A stretch of DNA of 64,000 nucleotides from Amyloporia xantha (taxonomy: Eukaryota > Basidiomycota > Agaricomycetes > Polyporales > Adustoporiaceae): NCBI GenBank assembly GCA_036971615.1, contig JAYKKR010000004.1, positions 1,054,001 through 1,118,000 on the forward strand. The letters are read 5' to 3'. Made by a program: the position numbers and the translations under genes. Of the stretch, positions 1-11,851 are shown in pieces; position 1 is the stretch's first letter; each line of letters starts with the position of its first letter. The notes beneath the pieces were generated by a model. The model saw nothing but the letters and a program-made list of their open reading frames with translations. It ran no database searches and was not told where the DNA came from.

Positions 1-1257
1 AGACGATGGCGTCGAACCGACTAAAATTGGAAAATATCCCGTAGGTCGACCCAGAGACAGTCCCTGTTCCGCGATCCAACTGCTGCAGACAGGATTGATG
101 TGTTGAATGCCGTGTGCAGTCTTCCGTACACAGATTCTCCGATCATCCTCGCAAAACGGCCCGGGGAAATTACTGCATCAAAATCCGGTTTGTCACGTGA
201 TTGTCGAAATGGCGGGCCTATCAAACGGTCGACCGCATTACTATGATCTACATCAGCAAAAGCCCGAAACGATAAACTAAGCCGTCCTACGTAGATAAAC
301 CATACCTGCCTCACCTACCAAACCTGTCCGGTGACAGGTTCTTTTCAATTAACATCTACCCGATTGAGTAGCTTATCGCTTGTCCTTCCTCACCAGGGGT
401 AACGCGATGACGCAAGCGACGCCCGAGAAGATCGCCAATTGGTAAACGTCTGAACATGCTCGAACTATGCTTGGCGAATTGGGAAACCCCTGCACAACCA
501 GTTGCCGATGTGAAAACCGTCAGACTATCGTTGTCTGCAACGTTGTTGATGCAATTGGATGAAAATACATGTTGTATATTTGTATATTCCTGGACACGAA
601 GTGTCTCAGGTCTTGTTGGAAGAAAAGAAAAAAGTGATGACATAATCTTGTGCATACGAATTTCGTATTCGTGGGAAAGTGTTTTTCTCGCTTGTGCTAT
701 GGTTCACGTATGGTTTGGTATCACTGTTGTTACCAAATAAGGACAGTTTTGGATGCTTTGATGTGTCTGCTTGCTTTAGTCATCTTATTCTTGTTGCCTA
801 ACTAGGCCAATTACGTTTGGTTCGATGAGTCCCCTTATCGTAGTCATTACAATAATGCTGACGCGAGCCGTGGGACATCATTGGCTATCGTAGCAGTATG
901 ACTTGTCTGATATGCTCTGTCGTCTGCTGTCATCTGGTGTTGTCTGTCCAGAACTCAGATGAAGCTTCGTCATCGTTGTGTTGTGGTCATTCTTGGTGTT
1001 GATTCTGCCTTTCGTTGTCGGTTATTGACAGAGCGGGATCGCGTGGCCGGGCGGCGTTCATGGAGTAAGCTCATATGTGGATATGTCGTGTTTTTTTCGC
1101 ATATATGATGTGCCTGTTACCTGGTATTGCCCTTTTTTGCCGCTGTCTTGTGGCGCTCCCGTCAGTAATGGATCGTACGGTGTGTGCTCGTGTGTTGAAT
1201 TGTGGTATTGTCTCATATGTTAATATCTGTGTTTAGGACGCGTCTTGTACAGACCCA
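1..1257. other. Upstream flank, no gene recognised
   Basis: The short open frames on both strands have no recognisable domain and no consistent splice structure. The stretch presumably holds the 5' region of the F-box gene that starts at 1258. I see no RNA gene, repeat or clear TATA box. Confidence 0.5.
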
Positions 1258-1536
1258 ATGTCGTCTGTCTCGATCGTTCGCGTTAGCTCATTCCGACGCG
1301 TTCCCGAGGACGTCGTATACGAAATATTTTCTTTGGTCTTCTCCGATCCGGTGGCGAATGATCCTCGACCAATCAGTCGGTCGGGGATTAGGAAAGGCAC
1401 CACGTGGCTCGCGATGAGCTACGTGTGTCGTTTCTGGCGTCGAATCGCCATCCACTCCTCGCGTTTCTGGTCTGCTATTATTCTTAACGACGATTGCAGT
1501 CCAGCCATGCTCAACGTGTTCTTTAGGTAGTGTAAG
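1258..1536 (+). pseudogene. F-box protein gene, 5' part, split by a 25.7-kb insertion
   Basis: The ATG at 1258 opens about 90 residues with the layout of the short basidiomycete F-box: a P-E-D-V-V-Y-E-I-F helix near residue 16, a variable insert, then V-C-R-F-W-R-R-I-A and S-S-R-F-W-S-A-I. F-box proteins bind Skp1 in SCF ubiquitin ligases; that role is family knowledge. Coding seems to end near 1526 at a possible GTAGTG donor. Element A starts at 1537, about 10 bases into the presumed intron, and the TSD GTAAG is at 1532-1536. The 3' half of the gene lies 25.7 kb downstream (27249-28906) and has its own frame breaks, so the locus is called a pseudogene. Confidence 0.7.
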
Positions 1537-1848
1537 TGTGACGCTCGCGACCGGAAGAGTCGGTTGTGTCACACGAAGTCACGCGCACGGGCAACAGACA
1601 GGGATAAAGGCTGCTTTTTGGGTTCCGTGTACGCTACCGAGTAGATACAACGGGTCTCGTTTTATACTACGAGGAGTGAAGATTTTTAGGGCACAAAGGC
1701 CAGTAGCACGCCATTAAGTCGTAAGGATGAGAATAGAAAGGAAAGTAACCGAAAGGCGTAGAACGAATTATTAGGGCGAAGGGGGATTAGAGATGACATA
1801 AGAAAGGTACCGTATTTGGAAGGCGTCGGTCCGTACCGACCCGTTACA
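1537..1848 (-). repeat. LTR of element A, left outer copy
   Basis: It reads TGTGACGCTC to CCCGTTACA on the plus strand. By eye it matches 26937-27248 over 312 bp, and its reverse complement matches 26629-26926. Read with pol, the LTR starts TGTAACGGG and ends GCGTCACA, so this copy is the 3' LTR of the minus-strand arm. A TATAAAA box appears when it is read on the minus strand. Confidence 0.85.
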
Positions 1849-3708
1849 TGCGCCCTCCGACCATCGTCTACGATGGTCTATTCGGTGTCCATCGCCTTGT
1901 CGTCGTCACGAACGCGGGCTTTCCCAGCCGCCTTCGATGAGCCTGCGACGGCGTTGTCCTCCGTCTTCTTCTTTTCGTCCACCTTCTTCGGCTTCTTCTT
2001 CAACTGACTGCCGGCCTCGTCGGCCAACCTCTTCTTCGCCGTCGGCGACGCGACAACCTCCTCGACTTGCCGTTTCTCCTCGCGCTTCGCCTGTGCTTCG
2101 GAAACCTTCCGCCCCCGACGCGCCTCAGACCACAGCATCGACTCGATCAACTTCTCTTGATCAGGTGAGTACTTGAAACCGGTACTTCCCGGATAACCTC
2201 CACTTTCACCTCCCGGACTCGTTCCTTAGGGATAGGCTTGGGAGGCTTCGGCGCGAAGGTAGTGGCGTCAACGGCCTTTCCTTTGATGTCGACCGACCCA
2301 GATGCGATGTCGAACCAACAGAACTGATACTCGGCGGTGGTATCCTGGCACCACAGGCTTTGGAATGCTTCATACCCGCCAGGGATGGCATCAGAGACTT
2401 TACTGAACTGCCCGTCTCGGAGCGAGAGGTCGAACTTCGCAAAGGCGGACAGCTGCGACACTGTGAAACGATGGCGACAGTCATTTGCGGGGTCCCGGAG
2501 GGATAACGAGCCATCGGAGTGACGCCGAGCGTAAGTGTTCGGGTAGGGATCTGTCGACTCAGCCATAGTGATAGCGTCTCGCCAAGTGGGATGTAGAGGG
2601 AAGTTGGGGGACTCGTGTAGGATGCTTCGAACGAGAGAGGTAGCGATAGATTCGGCGAGGGGGGAGGAAGGGGACCCGAGAGCAAAGACTCGATCGGGAA
2701 GAGCGCAAATCGTTTGTCTTCTTCGTCTACCCCCACGCTGTCTTTTATGTCTTCGCACCGTTGTTCCTAACACCGAATTCCCGAGGAATATCTGAGGGTC
2801 CGCTGGTGGTGATCCCTCTCCCGCAGGGAGTGATGAAATATTTGGCACGCCTAAAGCTTCAAGATAGACTTTTACGGCGCCTAAGTGTTTGATTGCCATG
2901 TATGGAACCCAGGTACGATCTCCCGATTTCCATACAGCCTCGAACAGGGCCTCTGTGCCTGACCCGCGATGAGAGACAAGTTGGTCAATTGCCCATTCCT
3001 CATCCTTATCCTCAAGCTCCGCGACCTGGCTGTCAAGTCGGCCGGGAAACAGGCGATCATCATTTGGCTCATGTGCACGCAACAGTGAAGCGTGAAAGAC
3101 GTCGTGGATTCCCCGTTGTTTAAGGTTCGAAGGTAGTTCCAACTTGTAGGAGTTGTTCCGAAAATCTCGGAGAATCCTATAAGGCCCAATATATTTGGGT
3201 ATTAGCTTACGAGCCAAACCGCGAGGCAACGACATGTTCTTGGTGGAGATATACACCAAATCGTCTTCCGTAAACGGAGCTGGACGTCGACGCCGGTTGG
3301 CGTCCCTAGTCTGCTTTACCCTAGCAGCGATAATGCTGTCATGGGCCGATATCAAAGCATACTTGACCTTCTGGGCATAAGCTCGGACACCGGGATATTC
3401 CTCGCTTCCCGGGTTGTCCCAGATCATCGCACGGGGCATACGGCCAGAGTTCAGGAAGAACGGCGCATAGCCAGTGCTGTCTGACCTGGCGAGATTGATT
3501 GCGAACTCAATTCCAGGTAAACGTGACACCCAGTCCTTTTGGTGTGGACCAATACACTGGCGAAGCATCTGTGTCACGGTGCGATTAGCACGTTCCGTGG
3601 AACCATCCGACTCTGGATGGTATGCACTCGACATCCTCAGCTCGACTCCCATGAGCTTGTGCAAGTGAGTCCAGAAGAGACTAGTGAAGAGAACATACCA
3701 GTCACTGA
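1849..3708 (-). pseudogene. Element A inverted arm: pol 3' end (integrase core to C-terminal tail)
   Basis: The minus strand encodes the end of a Gypsy integrase: the H-P-E-S-D-G-S-T-E segment with the catalytic Glu, a GPY-like stretch (K-Y-I-G-P-Y-R-I-L), a chromodomain-like segment (V-S-H-R-G-S-G then W-K-S-G-D-R-T-W-V-P) and a long tail. It is almost identical to the plus-strand copy at 6113-7746 plus 26394-26599. A one-base deletion near 2178 (TTTCAAG against TTTCGAAG) shifts the frame, so the main frame (2147-3664) ends early and the lysine-rich tail continues in another frame (1878-2150). The homology stops near 3700-3708, at the junction with the plus-strand RT fragment. Confidence 0.75.
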
Positions 3709-5060
3709 TGAATCACCTGTTTGGAGCATACATCTCCCGGTGGATGGATGTTTATCTAGATGATATTGTGATATACTCCGATACCTTGGAGGAGCACATT
3801 AGTCATGTTCAGACAGTCATTGATATTCTCACGAGGGAGGAACTTTACCTTAGTGCCTCTAAGCTTCATTTTCTGTGCAACGAAATGAAACTTCTCGGGA
3901 GAATTGTTGATGAAACCGGTATTCGCATGGATCCTGATAAGGTGGACTCCGTTCTGAATTGGAAGGTTCCGACGACCAAGGAACTCTTGCGGGGCTTCCT
4001 GGGGTCAGTTGGGTACCTGGCAGATGATATTGCTAACATTCGCATACCTATGGGGATTTTGACGTCGCTGACTGGGTCTGAGTCCAGCTTTCGCTGGGAT
4101 TACACTCATCAGCGGGCGTTCGACGAGGTGAAACGGCTCGTGCATGCACACCGCGAACATCACCGCGTACCTCTCGATTATTCGGAGGGCGCGCCGGCTA
4201 TTTGGCTGGTAACGGACGGCTCGTTGGGTGGGATTGCTGGTGTTGTCTCGCAGGGAACCGACTTCCGCACTGCGAGGGTGGCTGCATTCTATTCAGCGAA
4301 GTTGTCAGCAGCACAATTGAACTACCCGGTGCATGAGATCGAGATGTTGGCTGGGGTTGAGTCTATGTTGCGCCACCGGGAGATCCTCCTTGGTTGTCGC
4401 TTCACCTGGCTGACGGATCACAAGGGCCTTATCCACCTCGTCAATCAGCGCAATCTGTCGGGGCGACAGGCTCGTTGGTTAGAGAAAATTGCCGAGTTTG
4501 ATTTTACGGTGGAATACGTACCGGGTACGGAGAACGTCCTAGCCGACGCGCTGTCTCGGATCTATTCGAACGATGCTGCCGGCACTGTTCGCGCACCGTC
4601 GGAGTACACATTGCACGATGAGCACGATGATTTTGCTGGTCGTTTGGATGCTCACGCGATTTCGCTGCCGGTCCTGACTGGCCTGGAGGCGAACGCAGTT
4701 AGGACGCGCAGCTCGACGCGGGTAGCGCCCGAGCAGCGCCCAGTGTCGGTGCGCTCGAGTACGATACTGCGGGGACGCGGTAGCGCTGCGCTGCGTAGAC
4801 GGCAGGGCTCTGGGACGCGGGGCGGCGCGCTGGCGACGGCTGCGTCTGCCCGACGTTCTGAGGAGCCGTCTGCGGAGAGTAGGGGGCCGCTGGCGACGGC
4901 TGCGCTGCGTGGGCAGCGGATTGCTGGGACGCCGAGCGGCGCGCTCGCGACGGCTGTATCTGCCAGCCGTTCGGGGAGTCGTCCGCGGCAACGGCGCCGC
5001 TGGCAAACGCTGCCCTGCGCGGGCGGCGGGGTCCAGGCGGACGACGTGGCGCGCAGGTGA
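3684..5060 (+). pseudogene. Element A pol: 5'-truncated reverse transcriptase plus RNase H
   Basis: The fragment begins in the RT palm just before the catalytic Y-L-D-D motif (near 3752-3763). It continues through the thumb (W-K-V-P-T-T-K-E-L-L-R-G-F-L-G) into a Ty3-type RNase H with L-V-T-D-G-S near 4210, H-E-I-E-M near 4335 and L-T-D-H-K near 4415, then the A-D-A-L-S-R end. The fingers and first palm half are missing: the junction to the inverted arm lies where they should be. From about 4690 the frame enters a GC-rich Arg/Ala/Ser-rich linker with repeated A-L-A-T-A blocks. It stops at 5060, overlapping the next frame by four bases. Confidence 0.8.
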
Positions 5061-7746
5061 CGGCTACTTCGTCACGTCGTCCTGAGGTGCTGCCGGCAGA
5101 AACGGGACGGCCGGAGACCGCTCACGAGTTTGCGAAGCGTATTCGACGTGTCGTTCTTCGCGGGCCGCGTGAGGAACGACAGGAGGGCGGGAACCTGCAG
5201 GAAAACGCTCTGTCAGGTACTCAGCAGGTTGAAGAGCAGGACTTACCAGGTCTAACGACCTCTGAAGGAGCCGGAGGGCTCAATCGCGAAGCTGGTGGAC
5301 ATAGCCATCAACGTGATTGGGCCGCTATGGTCGAAGAAGAGCGCAGTCTGTCGCGACAGACTGCGGCTTGTTTGGACGCCCACAGCGCCAAACAAGACTC
5401 GCCCGTTTCGGGCGCACCGGCTGGCACTACCAACCGTCCGCGCGACGGTCTGGAGGGCGCGAACGCTGCTGTCCGTCAGGACTCTAGTCAATTGCTCGAC
5501 CTTATCTCGGCGGACTCGGATGGTATTGACCTACCTGGAAGTCTTCGGGGACGGTACTCTGAGGACTCGTTCTACAAGATTATCTTGGAGAGTCCAAAGC
5601 AATATAAGAACTTCCGCGTAACGGATGGTCTAGTGCTTATACGAGAACGGGGTAAGGAACTACTGTGCCTACCCGACGTCCTTGTTCAAGAACGGAGTGT
5701 GCGAGAAATAGTGATCGCACACGCCCACTCACTGCTTGCCCATCTAGGGTCTTACAAGACTCTTGGTCTTCTGCGGGACCACGTCTGGTGGAAAACGATG
5801 GGCACAGACATACAGAAGTATTGTGATACTTGTATGACCTGTAGACGCAGTAAGCCATCTAATCAGAAGCCCTATGGGCTGTTGAATCCTCTTTCGGTTC
5901 CAAGCTTACCTTGGGAAGCTATTGGAATGGATTTCGTAGGTCCTCTTCCCGAGTCGAAGGATCGGGACGGGACGTATGACTCGATAACTGTAATTATCGA
6001 TTTGTTGACTGCTATGGTACATCTCGTTCCGAGTAGGACAAACTATACGGCACGAAACGTAGCTGAATTGGTGTTCTCCGAAGTCTACAAACACCACGGA
6101 TTGCCGAAGGCAATCGTCAGTGACCGGGATGTACTCTTCACTAGTCTCTTCTGGACTCACTTGCACAAGCTCATGGGAGTCAAGCTGAGGATGTCGAGTG
6201 CATACCATCCAGAGTCGGATGGTTCCACGGAACGTGCTAATCGCACCGTGACACAGATGCTTCGCCAGTGTATTGGTCCACACCAAAAGGACTGGGTGTC
6301 ACGTTTACCTGGAATTGAGTTCGCAATCAATCTCGCCAGGTCAGACAGCACTGGCTATGCGCCGTTCTTCCTGAACTCTGGCCGTATGCCCCGTGCGATG
6401 ATCTGGGACAACCCGGGAAGCGAGGAATATCCCGGTGTCCGAGCTTATGCCCAGAAGGTCAAGTATGCTTTGATATCGGCCCATGACAGCATTATCGCTG
6501 CTAGGGTAAAGCAGACTAGGGACGCCAACCGGCGTCGACGTCCAGCTCCGTTTACGGAAGACGATTTGGTGTATATCTCCACCAAGAACATGTCGTTGCC
6601 TCGCGGTTTGGCTCGTAAGCTAATACCCAAATATATTGGGCCTTATAGGATTCTCCGAGATTTTCGGAACAACTCCTACAAGTTGGAACTACCTTCGAAC
6701 CTTAAACAACGGGGAATCCACGACGTCTTTCACGCTTCACTGTTGCGTGCACATGAGCCAAATGATGATCGCCTGTTTCCCGGCCGACTTGACAGCCAGG
6801 TCGCGGAGCTTGAGGATAAGGATGAGGAATGGGCAATTGACCAACTTGTCTCTCATCGCGGGTCAGGCACAGAGGCCCTGTTCGAGGCTGTATGGAAATC
6901 GGGAGATCGTACCTGGGTTCCATACATGGCAATCAAACACTTAGGCGCCGTAAAAGTCTATCTTGAAGCTTTAGGCGTGCCAAATATTTCATCACTCCCT
7001 GCGGGAGAGGGATCACCACCAGCGGACCCTCAGATATTCCTCGGGAATTCGGTGTTAGGAACAACGGTGCGAAGACATAAAAGACAGCGTGGGGGTAGAC
7101 GAAGAAGACAAACGATTTGCGCTCTTCCCGATCGAGTCTTTGCTCTCGGGTCCCCTTCCTCCCCCCTCGCCGAATCTATCGCTACCTCTCTCGTTCGAAG
7201 CATCCTACACGAGTCCCCCAACTTCCCTCTACATCCCACTTGGCGAGACGCTATCACTATGGCTGAGTCGACAGATCCCTACCCGAACACTTACGCTCGG
7301 CGTCACTCCGATGGCTCGTTATCCCTCCGGGACCCCGCAAATGACTGTCGCCATCGTTTCACAGTGTCGCAGCTGTCCGCCTTTGCGAAGTTCGACCTCT
7401 CGCTCCGAGACGGGCAGTTCAGTAAAGTCTCTGATGCCATCCCTGGCGGGTATGAAGCATTCCAAAGCCTGTGGTGCCAGGATACCACCGCCGAGTATCA
7501 GTTCTGTTGGTTCGACATCGCATCTGGGTCGGTCGACATCAAAGGAAAGGCCGTTGACGCCACTACCTTCGCGCCGAAGCCTCCCAAGCCTATCCCTAAG
7601 GAACGAGTCCGGGAGGTGAAAGTGGAGGTTATCCGGGAAGTACCGGTTTCGAAGTACTCACCTGATCAAGAGAAGTTGATCGAGTCGATGCTGTGGTCTG
7701 AGGCGCGTCGGGGGCGGAAGGTTTCCGAAGCACAGGCGAAGCGCGA
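5057..7746 (+). pseudogene. Element A pol: integrase and C-terminal region, interrupted by element B
   Basis: This frame is shifted against the RT/RNase H frame and overlaps it in GTGA at 5057-5060. No ATG is near, so translation by frameshift or a lost base is likelier than an independent start. Domains in order: a low-complexity N-terminus, an H-H-C-C zinc module (H-A-H-S-L-L-A-H to C-D-T-C-M-T-C, about 5715-5845), the integrase core with D in G-M-D-F-V-G near 5930, D in V-S-D-R-D near 6120 and E in G-S-T-E-R near 6230 (DD35E), a GPY-like stretch and a chromodomain-like segment near 6835-6975. A tail of unknown function continues to the B insertion. The frame stays open into the B LTR to 7921. 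Its natural tail resumes at 26394. Confidence 0.8.
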
Positions 7747-7929
7747 TGTAAGGAATGGGTACGCGCTACCCTATGAACGGACGGTAGGGCAGGACGAGAC
7801 AGCGGAACAAAGGAGAGGTGATCACGCGGGACAAGGGAGCTTGGCGGAAGCAAGCATCGCATTCGAACGGAACGGCTACAAGACGGAGCATGGCATTCGA
7901 ATGGAACGACTACAGGACTGAACGCTAAT

Positions 7930-8724
7930 CTACGGTCGACAAGTCGATGGGAGCGTCGGGCCCTTCCCCGCCGACGTCAGAGAACGAGCGGTGGCGCGGG
8001 GACGATAAATAGTCTCCCGGTGGTAACGGAAATCCTCCTCCGCAGGGGTACGGGCCCGCGAGGGACCTCCCTCCCGACGTCCTCCCCTTCCTCCCAGAGC
8101 ATGAGCGGCGACACGGATCGAGTGCTCTAAGTCTTCGAAAGCCCGCGGATAGGGACGCATACGGTCCAGAGTGTCCGAGAACTGGCGGGCGATAAGTTCG
8201 AGCCGTTCCAAAGCCTCATCGGTACGTTCCTCGGTGACGCGGGGAGGGGTCCAGAAGGCTTCTTCCGTGTACAACGGGAGGGGAGGCGGAGTGCCAGCTT
8301 CGTCCCGCTGCGCATTAGAGCGGACCTCGTCGGGGCTCCAGGCGATCCCAGGATAAGGGACTGCACCGCGATGGCTCAGGGAGGAGCGGAAGATCGAGTC
8401 GATGTAGTGGACGAGCTCGCGGAGGGTGACGAAGGCAGTGAGCGGAGGGAGCGTGAGGTTCCCCGCGGCTATGGCTTGGGCTCGAGCCTCATAGGCGAGG
8501 CGCTGCGGGACGGGACGTGAGGGGAAGGAAAGAGAAGTAAAGGAGAAAGGTGGACAGACCAGCAGCCAGCGCACTCCGTGGGCCCAGGCAAGCCAAGCAG
8601 CCGGATCGGAAGGGCGGAATGAAGGCTCAACAACGCATTCAGCGCGAAGCACGTCTACGAGGAGGAGGTAGCGGCGGACGTGGAGGGAACCGATGGGGTC
8701 GGTGGGTTCGGCGGGCTCAGACAT
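7930..8724 (-). CDS. LTR-borne antisense protein of element B (5' LTR copy)
   Basis: The minus-strand ATG at 8724 opens 264 residues lying wholly inside the LTR. Residues 40-55 carry the motif D-x3-[W/R]-[L/I]-x-W-x-[H/N]-x-V-x4 that is also present in the two antisense genes at 21690-22494 and 22785-24572. Directly after it is a candidate 57-bp phase-0 intron (8503-8559; GTCTGT donor, long pyrimidine tract, CGCAG), which is in frame and so stays open if unspliced. The other two genes have an intron at exactly this point. The rest is rich in Pro, Arg and Ala with a helical stretch (A-L-E-R-L-E-L-I-A-R-Q). Compared with the 3' LTR copy, one G is lost near 8017, changing the last 20-odd residues. 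Function unknown. Confidence 0.55.
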   Translation of the reverse strand: MSEPAEPTDPIGSLHVRRYLLLVDVLRAECVVEPSFRPSDPAAWLAWAHGVRWLLVCPPFSFTSLSFPSRPVPQRLAYEARAQAIAAGNLTLPPLTAFVTLRELVHYIDSIFRSSLSHRGAVPYPGIAWSPDEVRSNAQRDEAGTPPPLPLYTEEAFWTPPRVTEERTDEALERLELIARQFSDTLDRMRPYPRAFEDLEHSIRVAAHALGGRGGRREGGPSRARTPAEEDFRYHRETIYRPRATARSLTSAGKGPTLPSTCRP

Positions 8725-8860
8725 GGCGAATGAGGCGAAGGGAGGGAAGAGCGCGCGGAAGGAGGATAAGTGAGTCAGGGGAAGAGTCGGAGGGGAGGCA
8801 GCGGGAGGTAGCGGGAGGAAGCGGGAGGGAGAGTGACGTGGCAGCGCACGCGGGACGAGG

Positions 8861-8867
8861 TATATAG
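8861..8867 (+). promoter_or_regulatory. TATA box in the 5' LTR of element B
   Basis: TATATAG lies about 390 bp before the LTR end and would place genomic RNA initiation near 8890. The same box is at 25999-26005 in the 3' LTR. This is sequence resemblance only. Confidence 0.5.
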
Positions 8868-9255
8868 GAGGAAGGGGAACGAGGCGGAAGGGGTATCTAC
8901 CATCTGGTACGAGCTGCGACTGGGACTTTGACTTTCACGCGACCGGGTTTTCTTGCTCAGCGGAGCTACACTGCGTTTTACTTCTACGAGAGGGCGAGCA
9001 AGCGGCTTGACCCATTTTACTGCGATTCGGGATATCTACTGCGTACTTAGGACTGCGACTGCGACTTGACTGGGATAGCACACATAGAGCGTCCCCCATA
9101 TACCTACGAGTCTCTAGCTCAATCAATTCTTTTCTCTCTTGCTCATCCTCCGTGCCAGACGCAGCGAACGTCTTCACTCCCCTTCCCCTTCGACTCATTG
9201 ATCTGTTCCTTCCAGGTGTGCTTATCGCACAGCGGGAGGAGCACCAAGCCTTACA

Positions 9256-11123
9256 AGTGGAGCCCACCGCGAGGGGGAATCTTATAGTTCGAAGACTTCG
9301 TTCGCGCACCATCGCCGTGCCGGACCGTACTCTACAGCAAGAACTTCTCTTAGCCCAGAACAGTCCTATCTCCCCCCGACTAGATCTCGACCTTCCTCAC
9401 TTTCCCCTCCGACCGGCCGCGTTCGACGACTCGGACTCGGATAACCCTTTCGACGTCAGAATCCCTCCCTTCCGGTCACAAAGCAACACGCGCTCTGTAT
9501 CCCTCGAACATCCTTCGCCTCCGCTCCATTCCCCAGTAAACCACGAGCCACCGGCGGAAGGAAGGAGTACCGAAGAAACATCCACAATCTCATCAGTCAC
9601 CGAATCATCCGCGACCCCGTCAACCCGCTCATCTCCCGTTCCTCCCGAACGTCCACGCCGACGAACGATTTCGGCACCACCCTCAGTACGAGTCAAACGC
9701 GAGGTCATCGAGCCTACCATCCTGTCGACATACATAGATCCCGCGAGCATACCACTCCCTCCATCACGAGCGAGCTCGCCCGTCCCGCACCTACCCAATC
9801 GACGAGTGCTACAGTACCCCCGCGTGCCATGCCTACTTCATCCATGCCCGTGCGAGGGCGAAGACGGCGCCGACCTTCGACGGGGAACCGCGCAATCTAC
9901 TGCGATATTTCGAGGATCTAGAGGACCTGTGCGCGGCAACAGGGATTACAACGGAAGAAGAGAAGATACGGTACGCGCTGAAGTACCTAACGGTGGAACA
10001 AGAGGAACTATGGAAGACGGCGGATGGGGCTACTGGGCGGGCGTATCTGGTGTTTAAGCGAGGGTGAAGGCCTTGTACCCGGGAGCGGACGGAGACAAGA
10101 GGTACACCGCGGCAGACCTCGATCGCATAGCACAGTCGGCGCGAGACAAGGGGGTGCGGACGAGGGGGGAGGAGGCCGCATATTATCGAGAGTATTCCCC
10201 GGTCGCAGCCTTCCTGATATCGAAGAGCAAGATAGCGGCGCGGCACAGGGACGAAGTGTACATGCGCGGGTTTGGGGAGGAAGAACTGCGGACGATTACC
10301 CGGAGGGCGGAGATCGCAGAGCCCGACCACGACCCGGACGACCCGTGGGGGATGGACGTAATGCACAAGGTGGCGCAGAAGTGCCTCCCGGGAGTAGGAG
10401 GAGGAGCCGTGGGAGGGGGCGGAAGAGACACAGCAGGGACGAGCGGGACGACAGCGCCTCCAGCAGCGACCGCGATGGTAAAGACGGAGGGCGTAGACTT
10501 GGCGCTCTTCAACCAGACGATACAGATGATGCAGGCGTTCTTGGCGGGACGCAGCGGAGGAGCGGGAGGGCGCCGCGGACCGGGGAGGGGTCGTGCAAGG
10601 AGCGGGAGGAGCGCCGGGCAACTTCCTGTGCAACTTCTGTGGGGACCCGGAGCACTTCATGCGGAACTGCGGGATTATCCTCCAGTATATCCTTGACCGG
10701 AAGATCTACCGGGACGAGACTGGGAAAGTACGGCTCCCGAACAGTATGTTCGTTCCGCGCGGCCTGCCTGGAGAGTACATGAAGGATCGAGTGGACTCGT
10801 GGCACGCCCAGAACCCTGGGCAACTGGTACGAGTCGCGGGGAACGAGCGACAGGCCCCTCCGCACTTGGCCGCGAACCTTTTCCAGATATACGAGGGCGT
10901 GAACATGGTGGAGACGAGGGACGAAGGTTCGTCGGATGAGGAAGATCCGTCGGAAAGGGTCCGGGTTCTCCAAGCAGAGTTGGCGCGGGCGAAGAAGAAG
11001 GAAGTGCGGTTCGAAGAAGTGAAGAAGTCAGGGCGAGGACGGGGCGGCGTTGCGGGGCCCAGGAGGGAAACCGCCGGGGATACCTGCGGCCAACATACCA
11101 CGGACGAGCGAGGAAAAGGCTAA
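9256..11123 (+). pseudogene. Element B gag (capsid and zinc knuckle), frameshifted
   Basis: A Pro/Ser-rich N-terminal region (9256-9830) has no clear ATG. After a frame change it leads to a capsid-like domain with F-D-G-E-P-R-N-L-L-R-Y-F-E-D-L-E near 9872 and L-Y-P-G-A-D-G near 10075, typical of Agaricomycete Gypsy Gag. After another frame change near 10600 comes a CCHC knuckle (C-N-F-C, H, C: C-x2-C-x4-H-x4-C) at about 10629-10667, then an acidic and Lys-rich tail. The coding signal is spread over at least three frames (9152-10057, 10064-10696, 10593-11123). Confidence 0.7.
9258..9275 (+). promoter_or_regulatory. Candidate primer-binding site of element B
   Basis: TGGAGCCCACCGCGAG begins two bases after the LTR end. 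The opening TGG would pair with a tRNA 3' CCA. I could not assign the tRNA. No complementary segment appears near the presumed transcript start, so self-priming as in element C is unlikely. Confidence 0.45.
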
Positions 11124-11198
11124 GGGAAGCGAAGGAAAGGGGCGGGAGGAACCACGGGGCAATACAAGTACCAGACGGAGATCGAACAACGGTACTCG

Positions 11199-11851
11199 GT
11201 GGCGGAAGCGACGAAGAAGCTCTACGGGACGAAGGTGGAGATGACGGTGGGGGAGGTGCTGGCGATCTCGGCAGGGGTGCGGAAGGAAGTGAAGGGGGAT
11301 GTGACGACGTCGCGGGTAGCCACCGCCGGTCTGGTAGAAGTCGACGACGAGGACCATTGGGAGGACGCGAAGGAAACCTTCCAGGTTACGGAAGGAGGGG
11401 CGAGTATCGGGCACGACTCCCTGGCGCTGCGAGCGGTGGAACCAGTTATCGAAGGGAAGTTCACATGCGAGTGTGTGCTCGACGGCGGGCGCAGATCGTG
11501 GCCATGCGGAAGGACATCTGGGAGAAGACAGGGATCGTCCTGAAGCCGGACGAAGCCATTACGATGGAGACGGCCAACAGCGCACAAGTAAAAACGGTCG
11601 GGAAGGCGCAAAACGTACGTTTCACGTTCGGGAGCGTTGACCTGTACCTCCAGCTGCAGGTGCTGGACGACGCGCCATTTGAAGTCCTCCTGGGACGGCC
11701 CTTCTTCGCTCTGACTGCTTGCGAAACGCGGGACTTCCCCTCCGGCGAACAACAAATCACTCTTACGGACCCGGAGACAGGGGAACGGGTGATGGTGGCG
11801 ACAAAACCGCGGAACGGTCGACGGAAGCCATCCGCGGCGGGTTTTCAATAG
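11199..11851 (+). pseudogene. Element B retropepsin-like protease, frameshifted at the active site
   Basis: Two overlapping frames carry the protease. The first (to 11543) ends in E-G-K-F-T-C-E-C-V-L-D-G-G, where the active-site Asp triad is expected. The second (11357-11851) supplies A-Q-I-V-A-M-R-K-D and the later L-L-G-R-P-F-F flap and hydrophobic core. The frames meet within the triad near 11485-11490, as if one base were missing from the G-run. The clade usually has D-S-G where this copy reads D-G-G. No active protease would be made from this copy. Confidence 0.65.

Larger units (their letters stand above)
7747..9255 (+). repeat. 5' LTR of element B
   Basis: It is 1509 bp, TG...CA bounded. 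By eye it matches the 3' LTR except for a one-base G-run difference, a 2-bp GC difference near 8753 and a C/T change (8995 against 26133). It has a TATATAG box at 8861-8867 and a minus-strand reading frame at 7930-8724. Confidence 0.85.

Noticed and set aside
2206..2736. Minus-strand Ser/Pro-rich frame, mirrored at 7089-7619
   Set aside because: An alternative frame inside the pol tail of element A, present in both inverted copies only because the DNA is duplicated.
4539..5006. Minus-strand Arg/Pro-rich frame
   Set aside because: Shadow of the GC-rich linker of element A pol.
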